Origin: Zygnema cylindricum
Lineage: Eukaryota > Streptophyta > Zygnematophyceae > Zygnematales > Zygnemataceae
DNA length: 22,924 bases
Direction of reading: 5' to 3'
Assembly: GCA_037447655.1 (NCBI GenBank)
Contig: JBBHKE010003555.1
Coordinates: forward strand, 291,508-314,431
Shown here: positions 1 to 9,390 of the stretch, one piece after another
How positions within the stretch are numbered: position 1 is the stretch's first letter
Layout: each line of letters opens with the position of its first letter
Translations under genes and position numbers: made by a program
Notes under the pieces: generated by a model
Database searches by the model: none
What the model saw: only the letters and a program-made list of their open reading frames with translations
Told to the model about the DNA's origin: nothing

Positions 1-186
1 GACATCCGTCGTCGAACGGTCGTCGCTACCCAAAACTGCGTTTTGGATTTTTCTGAAATGCTACTTGGAGCAAATTTGCAAATCTAATTTAATTTCAGAC
101 AACTTTGAATACTAATAACTGTAACATATTTGCTTTTGTTTTAACATTACAACCACAACCCATAGCCCATTTTAGCATGGCGCTAT
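1..186. other. unannotated left edge
   Basis: No gene, RNA or clear repeat is recognised here. The first 40 bases contain several CGTCG words and nothing else of note. Confidence 0.5.
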
Positions 187-295
187 GGTGAGTCAACCGA
201 CCGTAACCGCCCGACCCCCAAAATTTGGCAACCGAATCCGTTCCGGATCCGGCGCGGGCGGTCGGTTAACGGTCGGTCACGGTTTCGGTTGACCG
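187..295. repeat. CG-rich imperfect inverted repeat
   Basis: The block begins GTCAACCG and ends CGGTTGAC. Between these lie many ACCG/CGGT words and the palindrome CCGGATCCGG near position 245. The arms pair imperfectly, with indels. It is much richer in C and G than the AT-rich DNA around it. It adjoins the dispersed repeat that starts near 300, so it may be the left part of the same element. No coding potential is seen. Confidence 0.55.
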
Positions 296-299
296 TTTG

Positions 300-425
300 C
301 GACCTCTGCCGATAATCTATATATTGAATATCGGGATTATCGCGGTACGATTTTACCCGATACCCAACACCAACATTACAATTTTGTTTTCGTTTATACA
401 ATGTCAATAATCATAAGTTTCAACA
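300..425 (+). repeat. dispersed repeat R1, copy 1
   Basis: About 120 bp align closely, in the same orientation, with 8283-8409. Both copies run from a TATTGAATAT word through GATTATCGCG, GATTTTACC and ATACCCAACAC into an almost identical tail ending in CATAAGTTTCAACAGAC. Only a few substitutions and one short indel separate them. In copy 2 the ATACCCAACACT word is the right end of an inverted-repeat element, but the shared sequence continues about 55 bp past it. Confidence 0.8.
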
Positions 426-581
426 GACTTTAATTTAATCTAAACGTTTAAACGAGGTTCATCGTAAAGTCTTTTTAGGTTTTGCGTTAAAACCCATCGC
501 TGCTGGCAAGCTGCTGCCTACAGCCACCGGTCGACATCCAGTCCTCATGTGACCGCCGGACAGCTCGCTTTCGACAGTAAT

Positions 582-641
582 ATAGGATTTTTAAGGATTT
601 TTAAGGGTTTTTTAGGATTTTTAAGGGTTTTTAGGGTTTTG
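582..641 (+). promoter_or_regulatory. telo-box-like A/T tandem repeat upstream of the AAA gene
   Basis: Six degenerate units of about 10 bp, built from TTTTTAAGG and TTTTTAGGG, end with TTTAGGGTTTTG. Read on the other strand this gives AAACCCTAAA, the plant telo-box, known from promoters of many plant housekeeping and translation genes. The repeat ends about 130 bp before the ATG at 769, a usual position for a promoter element. A regulatory role is inferred; a telomere-like microsatellite is the alternative. Confidence 0.5.
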
Positions 642-768
642 TCATAAGGGCACAGCAAAGAAATGTATGTCCTGATACGTATATTTCACCTTCCGTTTTT
701 CTCTTCCTTGTCACATTTTCTCGTTTGCCCTACTTATTTTTCTGGTTCGGAAAGATAAGCCGCTTGTC

Positions 769-3700
769 ATGGACAAGGCAGCCTTTCGGAAGATAACGCT
801 GATTGCGTTTTATGCGGGTGTAGGTTACGTAGAGTGCAAGGTGTGGATAGAGAAGAAGTGGATGGAGGCGGCAGTGGCTCGACATTTAGGAAGGCCTTTT
901 CCTGCCACTAACAGGTGGGAGGTGAGGTTAATTTCTTCAGTCTGGATTATCTTTGCAGTTGGTTAGTTGGCTCTTTTTTTGCAACAGGTACGGTCTTGTA
1001 CTTATTCCCCTCTATTCCTCATATCTAATACTTATTCAGTTCTATTCCTCATATCTAACATTTGCAAGATCACAGGATATGTGTTAGAATCACCTTTAGA
1101 TTCATTATTAGTTTTTGAACATGAACATTGATTTATTTGAGAATGAATTCAGGCTTTGAGACATACATGTTATCTTAAAATGTAATTAACTATGTCTTAT
1201 AGAATTGAACCTGGAATGTTCTTTAACTTTTTTGGATATAGCTCAATGGCACGAACATGTGCAGGTCATAATTGCTCGAGACATTGTCAATCCAATTGAT
1301 TATGAAATCAAGCTGGAAGATATCTGTGGCCTAGATCTAGTGAAAGAAAATTTGAGGAATTTTGTCATTAATCCTTTGAAGGAAGATGACCATGAGACAA
1401 GGTAATGCTATTTGTTTCTTTTAAACCTTTCTAGAGTTTCAAATTTATGTACGACAAACGATGTCTTGAATTCAGAAACATGCTGTACTGTGAAGTTTTA
1501 TCTTTCTGTTTCAACACTTTTTATGAAAGATCAAATCACGAACAAAGGCTGAAATGAAATAAATCGCATGTCTTGAATTCAGAAACGTGATGTATTGTAA
1601 ATTTTATGTCCTTTGTTCTAATGTGTAATATGCAAGATCAAAGGACAAAGGCTTGTGAACAAAGACTAACATAAAAAATATAAAAAACGATTCATGTGCA
1701 GCCTTTACAAAACTGTCATGCTGACTGGACCGCCAGGCTGTGGCAAAACAATGTTAGTAAAGGCAGCTGCTAATGAAGCAAGTGCTGTGCTGATGAATCT
1801 CTACATGGTTGATATCATCAAAATGAATCCCAAAAATGCGGAACACCACGGTGAGTAATGTTGGACTTTGCGCTTTGCACTCTAATTCTGTGTCTTGTAA
1901 ATAGTGTGCGCTAAATGATTCAGACGAATCCCCTTAGTATCTTGTACATGTACATAATTACAACTTTCCAATAAGTTCTGTCAAAACTACCGCTCAGCTC
2001 CACAATAAATGTGTATTTTCTCGTATGAACAATGCAGGTCTTTATTTGAGTGAAGAGATTGTCAAACGATTTGACTGACTAGTCTACTTCTTAATTTCTC
2101 AGTCACTAAATCACTCCATGAATGAAGTTTAGCTGCATACAACATGTTGTAACACTAATTAACTGTTGGTGCTGTCTTCAAAAGGGAAAATACCACACAA
2201 TAATTTTGATGCTGACTGTGAAGAATCAAGGAATCTCATTTTTTATTCACACATTCCTGAGAGTGTAGAAAACTATGGTATGTGTTTACTTGCATTTAGG
2301 TAGACAGTGTATTGATTGTGTGTATTTATTCAAATTCAGTAATGGCAATGGCAGTTTTTGGGTCTTTAGGTGGGCGGTATCTAATGTTCTGACTGCATTT
2401 TGTAAATGTGTGCAGTGAACGCTGTACTTACTCTTGCTAGGCGTCTAGAACCATGCATAATTCATGTAGATAAAGTGGAGCGCTTTTGGGGGGGCCAGCC
2501 GCCAGAGAAACTTGCAGATAAAATGGCAAAAATGTTCATGGAGCACTGGTTTCGGTTCATTGACACATGTAAGCTAACTTCTGTTACTCGTTGTTGCATA
2601 AACCCCGAAACTGGATATACCTAAGATTTGAGAAAATGGAAGCTGTGCAAGCTGTATATTTTATGTGCACAAAGAGACCTCTAGCCTATGACTGCTGCCC
2701 ATTAGATGCCACACATGCAGCCCTTCCCGGCATCACTTTGTAGGAACTGTCATCACTTTGTAGGAACTGACCTTTTCGCCAGCTAAACAGTTTCCTCTTT
2801 TTTACTTTCGATTTCATTGCAGTTTGATTCTGGACCATAGGGCAGGTAGAACTTTCAAGTTGAAGCTTGAAGCCACTGTGTTTTCTGGTCTCTGCAGATA
2901 CAGCCCGAGTAATGGTCATCTGTGAGTCCCGTGGTGACGTGAATCCCGTAGAAGTGCCCAGAAGTATCATCCTCTATTTTGTTGGCTTGCCCAAATTCGA
3001 AACACGACAAGAGATTTTCCGTCTTTCACTTCAGGTAAACGCAAAGGTTTTTTGATTCCCTATTTAAAAAAAGGTTGCATAAAATTTTGAGCTGCATACG
3101 GTGCAACATAGCATAGAGAGGTGATAGTTGTCAGAATTACCAAATGGAGAGGGCACGATCACAGCTCTCCGTTCTCCAGATTTCTCTCTCTTCTCTTCCT
3201 TTTCAACTGTTTGTATGATTAAATGAAAAATGGTTTCCCTAATGAACTCTCACTTGCCACATTAATTAAGGCATTTTTCCAAATGGTCGTTTGTGCCCAT
3301 GTAATTTAAAATTCTGGGATTGCTCCCGATTAACTTCGGGTATGTCATGTCTAGAAGGTACTCATCTCCAACATTTTCACACACATTTCTGGTATGTTGT
3401 TTGAAGTGCCTCTTGTGGTTTAGTCCATTGGTCATTTGGTTAATCCTCCTTCCAGGGCCACTGCCATAATGTCGCGTTTTGGCCTTTATCGCAGATTTTT
3501 TGGGCATTGGGAACTGGAGCGTGAAATCTTGATGGGGCAAATTTCTTCGTTTTATCACAATAGGACTCTCATTCGTTTGTTTTTGGGTCGATACAAGTTG
3601 CAGAATGTGGAACTTGAGTCAGGATTCAATTGGCAAGATCTCTCCTTTGTATGCAAAGGATTATCCGGACATAACCTGGTGGATTTGTGCAAAATGACGG

Positions 3701-4392
3701 TGAGGCACATTTTTTTTTCAGAAAACATAATTCCTTGCAGTTTAAATTACTTTTTCATCTTCATTCATATCCTAGAATTTGGCAAAGCGGAAACCTCAGG
3801 CCAGGTACCAGCTTCTATGTCTACAGTTATTAGTCCCTAAGGAGCCATCACTTTTGCCAGTATATCCTTGCTATTAGAGTAAAGAAAATTAGTGTAGGGC
3901 TTTTATTTGTGTTATTAATTTTAATTCTGTTTTTAATCACGTGGCTGGTTTTGAATCGTTGAAAGAATAAAACATTTGCTGTTATCAACGCACTTTTGTG
4001 GTCAGCGGGCAAAAAAAAGCCGGCGCAGGATTAATGTTACTATTGCTAATAGCGATTCACGGTGCAGTGGTTTTTTGCTTTTGTATGACTCGCAATATTG
4101 AGTCACAATTCAGTATTATTTTTACTTTTATATTTCTCAAAATGTTGCTATTGTTTCTGCTGTTTTGTGTTTTCAGACGCAAAACCACAAAGTACCTTTA
4201 CAAGTAAGACACTTTTGTGATGAATTAAAGCTACTGAAGCGCTCTGGTTTAAACCAGTGGGCTGGAATAAGTCGTCGAGTCCTTCAATATGACGACTACC
4301 ATGAGCATCAACAACAACTTTCACCGTTTCATATCGCCATTGAGGATTCCCATTTTTCTGAAAACGGCAGTCCATCTGCGTTTCCATTGTAA
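769..4392 (+). CDS. Msp1/ATAD1-family membrane AAA protein, probable pseudo-ATPase (8 exons)
   Basis: Predicted exons are 769-921, 1265-1401, 1702-1850, 2416-2568, 2898-3034, 3604-3699, 3776-3859 and 4177-4392, all with GT-AG introns in matching phase (about 374 residues; plant Msp1-like proteins are about 400). Msp1/ATAD1 extracts mislocalised tail-anchored proteins from the outer mitochondrial and peroxisomal membranes. Family marks, from memory, are an N-terminal membrane segment (about residues 6-25), then LGRP..ATN, DIVNP, DI.GLD.VKENL and the Walker A GPPGCGKT (106-113). Key changes: Walker B reads VDKVE (165-169) where the family has DE; sensor 1 (ATNRP) reads CESRG (206-210); pore loop 1 (KWFG/KWYG) reads KMNP (137-140); the paired arginines are reduced to PR near 218; GSD reads GHN (265-267). 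Nucleotide binding is plausible, hydrolysis is not. Exon 7 and its GTATAT donor are the weakest part. IQCA1/DRC11 was considered and fits less well. Confidence 0.8.
1461..1668 (+). repeat. two diverged direct copies in intron 2
   Basis: The 20-base word starting at 1461 (ATGTCTTGAATTCAGAAACA) recurs at 1568 with one mismatch. Similarity continues through the following 35 bases and, more weakly, through an AAGATCAAA...ACAAAGGCT stretch. The period is 107 bp. This is a local tandem duplication that fills most of the 300-bp second intron. Confidence 0.7.
2731..2769 (+). repeat. 20-bp tandem duplication in intron 4
   Basis: Two head-to-tail copies of CATCACTTTGTAGGAACTG(T), identical over 19 bases, lie in the fourth intron. 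They look like a recent slippage or repair duplication and have no coding effect. Confidence 0.9.
3866..4060 (+). mobile_element. MITE-like element, copy 1, inside intron 7 of the AAA gene
   Basis: The element starts near GCTATTAG (3870) and ends GCTAATAGCGATTCAC (4045-4060), an inverted match. It aligns along its length with 4818-5019: both share GTGTTATTAATT, a GAAAGAATA/AAAGAATA word, and TTGT.GTC followed by a run of A. Two copies about 0.8 kb apart, terminal inverted repeats and no ORF fit a small non-autonomous DNA transposon. I could not define a target-site duplication. Its left end provides the TAG that would end translation if exon 7 were not spliced, and it contains an AATAAA. Confidence 0.65.
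3966..3971 (+). terminator. AATAAA poly(A) signal inside intron 7
   Basis: A canonical AATAAA lies 89 bp after an in-frame TAG (3875-3877) that is reached if exon 7 is read through. It could end a shorter transcript of the AAA gene lacking the last exon. Use of this signal is inferred. Confidence 0.35.
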
Positions 4393-4817
4393 AAAGTTTC
4401 TTTTCGTATTTTCGAGCTTTAAAAGGCTATTTGTTTTTTTTACGTCTTCCATCGTCAAATATCCCTTTCTTTTTCCCATTTTATGTGAATATCTTATGGG
4501 TACAGAAATCAAGAACTGTGTTGCAGAACGAAAGCACCATACATATACCAGACCGATGCTTCCGCTAAAAGCAGGTGTGTCCTGTTTTTCCTGATCAGTA
4601 TGATGCGGTTCCAATCTCTATAAGCATTTTAACCTAGTGTATCCACTCTATTTTCAAAAAAGGTCTCTGTATGGTCTCTCACCAGCTCATTTTTCGCATT
4701 GGACACAGAATTGCTTGAATACCTTTGAAAACCAAGAAATAGAGTGGTATTCTGTCACACACACGTCATAGGGAGTTTTCTACAGTTTTTGGCCTCTTCT
4801 AATACCATCACTACATT
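4393..4817 (+). other. presumed 3' flank of the AAA gene
   Basis: This stretch follows the predicted stop codon. It is AT-rich, and I see no AATAAA close to the stop and no gene. The end of the transcript cannot be placed from the sequence; an AATAAA at 5589-5594 is the next clear one on this strand. Confidence 0.4.
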
Positions 4818-5019
4818 GTGAATCGCTATTAGCGAAAAGATATTATTAGCATGGGGTTTATATGAGTGTTATTAATTCCGATTCAATTCCGAATGACGCG
4901 GCGGGTTAGAAAACTTTTTAAAGAATAGAGATTAAGAGATAAACAATTAACATTTTTAACGCTAGTTTGTCGTCTGACGACAAAAAAAACTTTAGTAAAA
5001 TTAACTCTAGTAGCGACTC
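4818..5019 (+). mobile_element. MITE-like element, copy 2
   Basis: The left end GTGAATCGCTATTAGC is the exact reverse complement of the right end of copy 1. The right end CTCTAGTAGCGACTC is a diverged match to the same terminus. The interior aligns with 3870-4060 in the same orientation. It contains a perfect 19-bp palindrome at 4966-4984 (9-bp arms, one central T) with CGTCTGACG at its centre. No ORF is present. Confidence 0.65.
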
Positions 5020-7627
5020 GAGATGTACTTGCTTTGTACCTGACAATTGACTTTGTGGCAAGCCTTCTAATAGTAAGGTTTGAATGTAGAGTATGATGAT
5101 TTGCAATTCAAGTAGCATAAGTCCATTGGTCTTAATGACTTTGTTGAAGATTGTCATCCATGTCCTGACTTTGATAATTTAACCATCACTGGTGAATTGC
5201 AGTCCGTTTAAAATGTAGCAAGTAAAAACGTTTGTTCATAGAGTTCCGAATGGAATGATGATTGTGCTTCATTCCAATTGTAAAAAATAGTACTAAATAC
5301 AAAACAAAAAGTTTGAATGTTGTGCAATTTTGATGTGCATGAATCCACTATGGGATGTCTTTTGTGCTTCAAAAATGGCATGGTAGATTCACGCTTATTT
5401 TTTTCATCTTCATCATTATCAACATTCTACTTTTTGTGCGTGGTTTTGTTCTTTTATTTTTTGTTATTTTCATGTCCTTTGTTAGTCTGCCCTTTTTCTG
5501 TGTTTGTTTCTTCCTGAGTGTTTTTCATTTTAGTTTGGTTACTCCTGTGTTTGTCTTTTGTTCCATGTACTCAGATGCCGCCTTTCTTAATAAAGTCTAG
5601 TTTTGGTTTTCCACTTGAATGCAATACGAATCTATTCAACAAAGGCTAAAATTTGTCAATGGCTGGTTGGACCCTTTAATTTTTTCATTGTTGTTTTCAC
5701 CAACAATATTGAAAGTTTGGATCTGGAGGATCGTGGAACATTTCTATTTCAATCTGTCAGATAAAACCGAAAGCGAAAACGAAAACTGAAATTCGAATAC
5801 CGAAAATGAAAGGTGAAACCGAAATGGTAACCGAACCGAAAAGTGAAACAGAAAACCAAAATCCATGGAGCCCGAGCAAAATCAACAACGCAATGTGAAC
5901 ATAATTTGAGCACATATGTTCAATCTTGTTCTTTATTGCAGATGTGTACTCAAACCTAGTCATTATTGTTGATTAATGCCTTTTCCAAGTCCACATCCAC
6001 ATCCACATCCTTTTTGTCCTTCCTTTAACTATTCTTCAAGACACATGTTAATGGCACTCCACATGTGTAAATTGACATTTAGAGTGGTCTAATTGTCTGG
6101 TTATCACTGAATTTTAAACGTGCACGGTCTATGGCAAAGTACCATATTACAAAACTCTTCCAACCATGGATGTGGCTGTGGAAAATTATGATGGTTTCAT
6201 TGTTTACAGAGAAAAATTAAACCGGAAAGAAAAAATCAATTTGGTGCAATTGACATTCTCGCAACTTGTTGCAACTTACAATATTTACACATTGAAGTAA
6301 AACAGACAATCGGAAGCCAAAATCATTTTTACTTTCATCAATGTTTTTGTGCCCTACCCTTTAAAGCGTTAGGGGATGTGCTCATTCCGCTCTGTGACTA
6401 TGTTATATCGCATGAGCATTTTATTACTGAGCTTTTTTTTACCGTCAAGCCTATTACAATAGTTGCAGTCCTTATCTTGAACTTTTAAATTTAGAAGGTT
6501 AGAGATGTTGGTCAGGCGGTCTTCCTCAAGTGGACCAATAAGAAAGGATCAGCAATCACTAGCTGGATTTTTACTAGTTTATTGTTGAATTTGTGATTTT
6601 ATTTTTGTTTTGAACATACACTTTCCTGTCTCATAAACTCATTTTGGCTCTCTAGTGGAAAATATATTTCTTAGATAATGATCCACAAAGTCCATTCTTA
6701 ACCCTCAAAAGCATATTGCCGTGTCAAGGGGAGACAGACCACATGAATCAACCTAATGTCCCTTTTCCACCTTCTCTATAATTGTTTTGGTTCATCTTTC
6801 TTTGTTGCGATTATTACCCACTTCTTTCTCAATGGTTTTATTTCTATTCTCCTTACATGCTGTGATCTTCATGATGGGTGTATAACCTTTTCTGACTGAT
6901 TACCTTACTTGTTGTGACCGATAAAAATCTCTCCACTCACATGCTTGAATTGCTATAATGGATCGTCACAATTAGATAATGCGACCTTTGCAGATTTCCT
7001 TAGTCAATAAAAGCATTGTTGATGCATGAAGAATTTCACTAAAATGGTTTTCACACAGGGAAAATTTGACTCCCATAAGAAAAGACATTGCAAACACAAG
7101 ATTAATGGTTGGAATCACTATTTGTAATAACTCGTGACGGGGAAAAATTGTCTCCAGAAGACACTAAATTATGTTACTTCAAGAAGGTGAATGATTGGAT
7201 AACATAAAAGACATGTATAGTGTGACAGGTTGTATCAAATAGTATAGCTTGACTAGAAAAAAGTGTATTTTACTGATTCGATGACGATTAAGTTTATAAC
7301 ATGTTCACTGCAAAAAAACAATACTAAAAACAATGCAAACTCAGTTGGTATGAAGCATCTGATTTTTAAACACTTAATTTCTTCAGAAATATTGCGCCCA
7401 AATCAAAATAATTTTGCTTATATTTACGTTGGTAAACTAGTTTCCATTTAAGTCTAAGAAACAATCCTAGTTAAACCACATATCTATGAAACTTAAATTG
7501 CGATGATCAAAGAAAATCTCATTACAAGGAACAATGAAGCGATCAAATTTGGTGTTAAGAGAACCTAATTCCGTTCAAAATTTGTACTTTTCAAATCTTT
7601 TAATACTCATGACTGTTTGAACATGAA
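5020..7627. other. intergenic DNA, no gene recognised
   Basis: About 2.6 kb of AT-rich sequence. Short ORFs near 5317-5600 and 5757-5963 are low-complexity and show no domain. An AATAAA is present at 5589-5594. A short CCACAT repeat occurs near 5992-6010. I see no tRNA, RNA gene or transposon end apart from the purine tract listed separately. Confidence 0.5.
5763..5865 (+). repeat. degenerate GAAACCGAAA purine-rich tract
   Basis: About 100 bp built from variants of ACCGAAA, GAAAACGAAA and GGTGAAACCGAAA. It is a degenerate microsatellite-like tract. The ACCGAA words resemble those in the CG-rich repeat at 187-295, but no alignment can be claimed. Confidence 0.6.
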
Positions 7628-7661
7628 CCTACGTGGTTCCATTCGAAATGAAGCACGTAGG
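7628..7661. repeat. 34-bp hairpin with ACGTG cores
   Basis: Perfect 8-bp arms CCTACGTG and CACGTAGG enclose an 18-nt centre that itself pairs (CATT / AATG around CGA). Each arm carries an ACGTG core, as in plant G-box/ABRE sites. No gene start is visible close by. Confidence 0.6.
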
Positions 7662-7708
7662 CGATATGTGCCTTGCTTGCGACCTGGTGGATAAATGTTA
7701 AACATTAC

Positions 7709-7781
7709 TAAACGTGTTCGTACGATTACTGGAAACGATAAGTGTTGCCAGTATACGTGTCCGTACTACTACTGGAAATGC
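7709..7781 (+). repeat. 27-bp imperfect direct repeat
   Basis: A unit of the form ACGTGT.CGTAC.A.TACTGGAAA occurs near 7709 and again near 7755, about 45 bp apart. It lies in a short ORF (7695-7883) that resembles no family I know, so the repeat is not used as evidence of coding. Confidence 0.5.
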
Positions 7782-7940
7782 CTGATGGACGATGGCCCTT
7801 ATATACGTGATAATTTTTTGTTGGTCCCCCAACGGTATATCGTGATCCCTCACTGTTCAATAACCGATAGTGTTGGCTTCTGATTTATCGCCGATACGAA
7901 CTATCCGATGTTGAACACCAGCATTTTCATTATTATTAGG

Positions 7941-8350
7941 AGTGTTGGGTATCGAGGGCCCCTTGCCGATATTCGATATGTACTTAAATTTGGGTACCCG
8001 ATAATCGATATATAGCTTCGATATATCGAGTAGCTTAACGTCGCAATATGTCTGTGATCTATCTGCCTATATCAGGATATATTTCAATCGCAATATATCG
8101 AAGTGACGCTAGGTCAAAAAAAAATTCCACCCACCCATCCCCCCTCCGTGGCGCACGCTCAGTTAGGGGGGTGGGGGAAGATTTTCCGTACGATTTTTCT
8201 CTACTAGGTCTGTATGGACACCCACCTTTTACCAAATATATCTTGATAATTTATGTTGGTCTCGGTACGATATATCGAGGTCTTTGACCAATAATCGATG
8301 TATTGAATATAGTGATTATCGCGATATGATTTTACCCCATACCCAACACT
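7941..8350. mobile_element. inverted-repeat element with AGTGTTGGGTAT ends
   Basis: The left end AGTGTTGGGTATCG (7941) is matched in reverse at the right end (ATACCCAACACT, ending 8350). The interior is rich in self-complementary CGATATATCGAG words and has a C/G-rich patch near 8130-8180. The size of about 410 bp, inverted ends and lack of coding sequence suggest a non-autonomous DNA element. No clear target-site duplication is seen. The sequence right of the end is also repeated at 365-425, so the true boundary may lie further out. Confidence 0.5.
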
Positions 8351-8409
8351 AAGTCATTACAATTTTGTTTTCGTTTATACAACGTCAATAATCATAAGTT
8401 TCAACAGAC
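8283..8409 (+). repeat. dispersed repeat R1, copy 2
   Basis: Direct-orientation counterpart of 300-425. The shared segment spans the right end of the inverted-repeat element and continues to the CAACAGACC word at 8402-8410. The two copies are about 8 kb apart, on either side of the AAA gene. Confidence 0.8.
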
Positions 8410-8677
8410 CGTTTTAAGCTACACCGTGAATCGTTATTACTTATTAGCCTTATGTACTCTATATCGGCACCCCAAAATTTTGACATTGATACCTTAAATA
8501 GAATAAATTACACTATTTGTTGAAATAAGTGGTTTTTAGTATATTTTCTAGGTCTAAATTTATTAGAAAACATGAAAAGAAAATGTAGGCAGCCTGCCTC
8601 TATCCCTTCTCTCTCTCTCGCCCCCATACTTGTTGTACTCACTGAAGGAGAGAGAGAGAGAGCAATGGAGCCATGGC

Positions 8678-8751
8678 TGCCTCAACTCCATAGGAAGGAC
8701 TAAAGAGTGGCTTATGCCTCAACTCCATAGGAAGGACTAAAGAGTGGCTTA
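8678..8751 (+). repeat. 37-bp perfect tandem duplication in the LTR
   Basis: Two identical 37-bp units (TGCCTCAACTCC...GAGTGGCTTA) lie head to tail at 8678-8714 and 8715-8751. They occur only in this copy of the LTR, so the duplication is recent. The second is followed at once by AGCCACTC, which pairs with its GAGTGGCT. Confidence 0.95.
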
Positions 8752-8770
8752 AGCCACTCTCAACAAAAGG

Positions 8771-8836
8771 TTGAGTCCGGCAGGACTCGAACCCCCGACC
8801 GGCAGAGCGCGGCGTAGCCGTTAGCTCTAACGAGTC
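8771..8836 (-). ncRNA. tRNA-like module antisense to the LTR (copy 1)
   Basis: On the minus strand the B-box reads GGTTCGAGTCC, a perfect match to the Pol III consensus GGTTCGANTCC, preceded by an A-box-like TAGAGCTAACGG. The 5' part does not fold into a full cloverleaf, so it is a tRNA-derived relic or promoter and not a tRNA gene. It lies about 250-320 bp into the LTR, including the 74 bp of duplicated units. Confidence 0.55.
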
Positions 8837-9110
8837 TGTCGTAGAAGTCCGTTAGGAGATATAGGGTTTCATTACTATTTAAACTATTGTAATGTACTAG
8901 ATTCATTTAACTGAAACTCTTAACACCACGCATAGATACAGTTCTACAAAATACGAAGTACTGTACTTGTTTGAAATGGATATCGCGCATTTTGTTTCGA
9001 CAGCGAAACAAATATCGCGCAAGTATTTATTACGGCCGAGATTGAATTTCGCGTCAAATCTAACGGCGCACATCATCGCCGAAATCCCGGAATGGTCATT
9101 TTGGCATTTA

Positions 9111-9139
9111 GTGACGTGGCATGACCTGGCGCCACGTGG
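9111..9139 (+). promoter_or_regulatory. G-box/ABRE pair in LTR U3
   Basis: GTGACGTGGC (9111-9120) and the perfect G-box palindrome CCACGTGG (9132-9139) lie about 250 bp upstream of the LTR TATA box. ACGTG-core sites bind plant bZIP/bHLH factors and often give stress or ABA response. The minus-strand LTR at 12902 carries similar sites. Confidence 0.5.
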
Positions 9140-9384
9140 GAAGACATCATTCGGTCGCGAGAATTCCGAGGAGCGTACGGACGAGTGGAAAGTGGACACG
9201 CGTCCACTTAATGGCCTTGTCGTACAGAGGCCGTACAGAAAGTACATCGGCAGTAGTACTTTCTAGTACTATACAGTTTTGAAATTGGTTCGTACATGCA
9301 GTAGATAGGAGCTGTGAGAGGGAATTAGGAAAAACTAGGACTTAGGAAAATTTAGGTAGATAGTCCTCTCTCTGTGAGAGTTTG

Positions 9385-9390
9385 TATAAA
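9385..9390 (+). promoter_or_regulatory. TATA box of LTR copy 1
   Basis: TATAAA within TTTGTATAAATTGGC. The matching place in the LTR at 14196 reads TATTTATA (14935-14942). Conservation of the position between two diverged LTRs supports a promoter. Confidence 0.6.

Noticed and set aside
183-407. minus-strand ORF of 74 codons
   Set aside because: It covers the CG-rich inverted repeat and dispersed repeat R1, and its sequence is explained by the repeat words.
3262-3558. minus-strand ORF of 98 codons in intron 5 of the AAA gene
   Set aside because: No domain is recognised; it lies in an intron between two well-supported exons on the other strand.
3436-3840. plus-strand ORF of 134 codons
   Set aside because: It is exon 6 read through into the flanking introns; only 3604-3699 matches the family.
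769-4392. IQCA1/DRC11 (axonemal AAA protein) as identity of the spliced gene
   Set aside because: The AAA core aligns loosely, but the N-terminal LGRP..ATN and VIIARDIVNP words, KAAANEA and ARVMV match plant Msp1/ATAD1 much better, and no IQ motif is present.
5317-5600. hydrophobic plus-strand ORFs
   Set aside because: The hydrophobic residues come from a T-rich tract (many TTT and CTT codons); no start context or homology supports a gene.
8967-9266. 99-codon plus ORF and the overlapping 114-codon minus ORF
   Set aside because: Both fall inside the U3 of LTR copy 1 and match no protein; the open frames are chance in GC-richer DNA.
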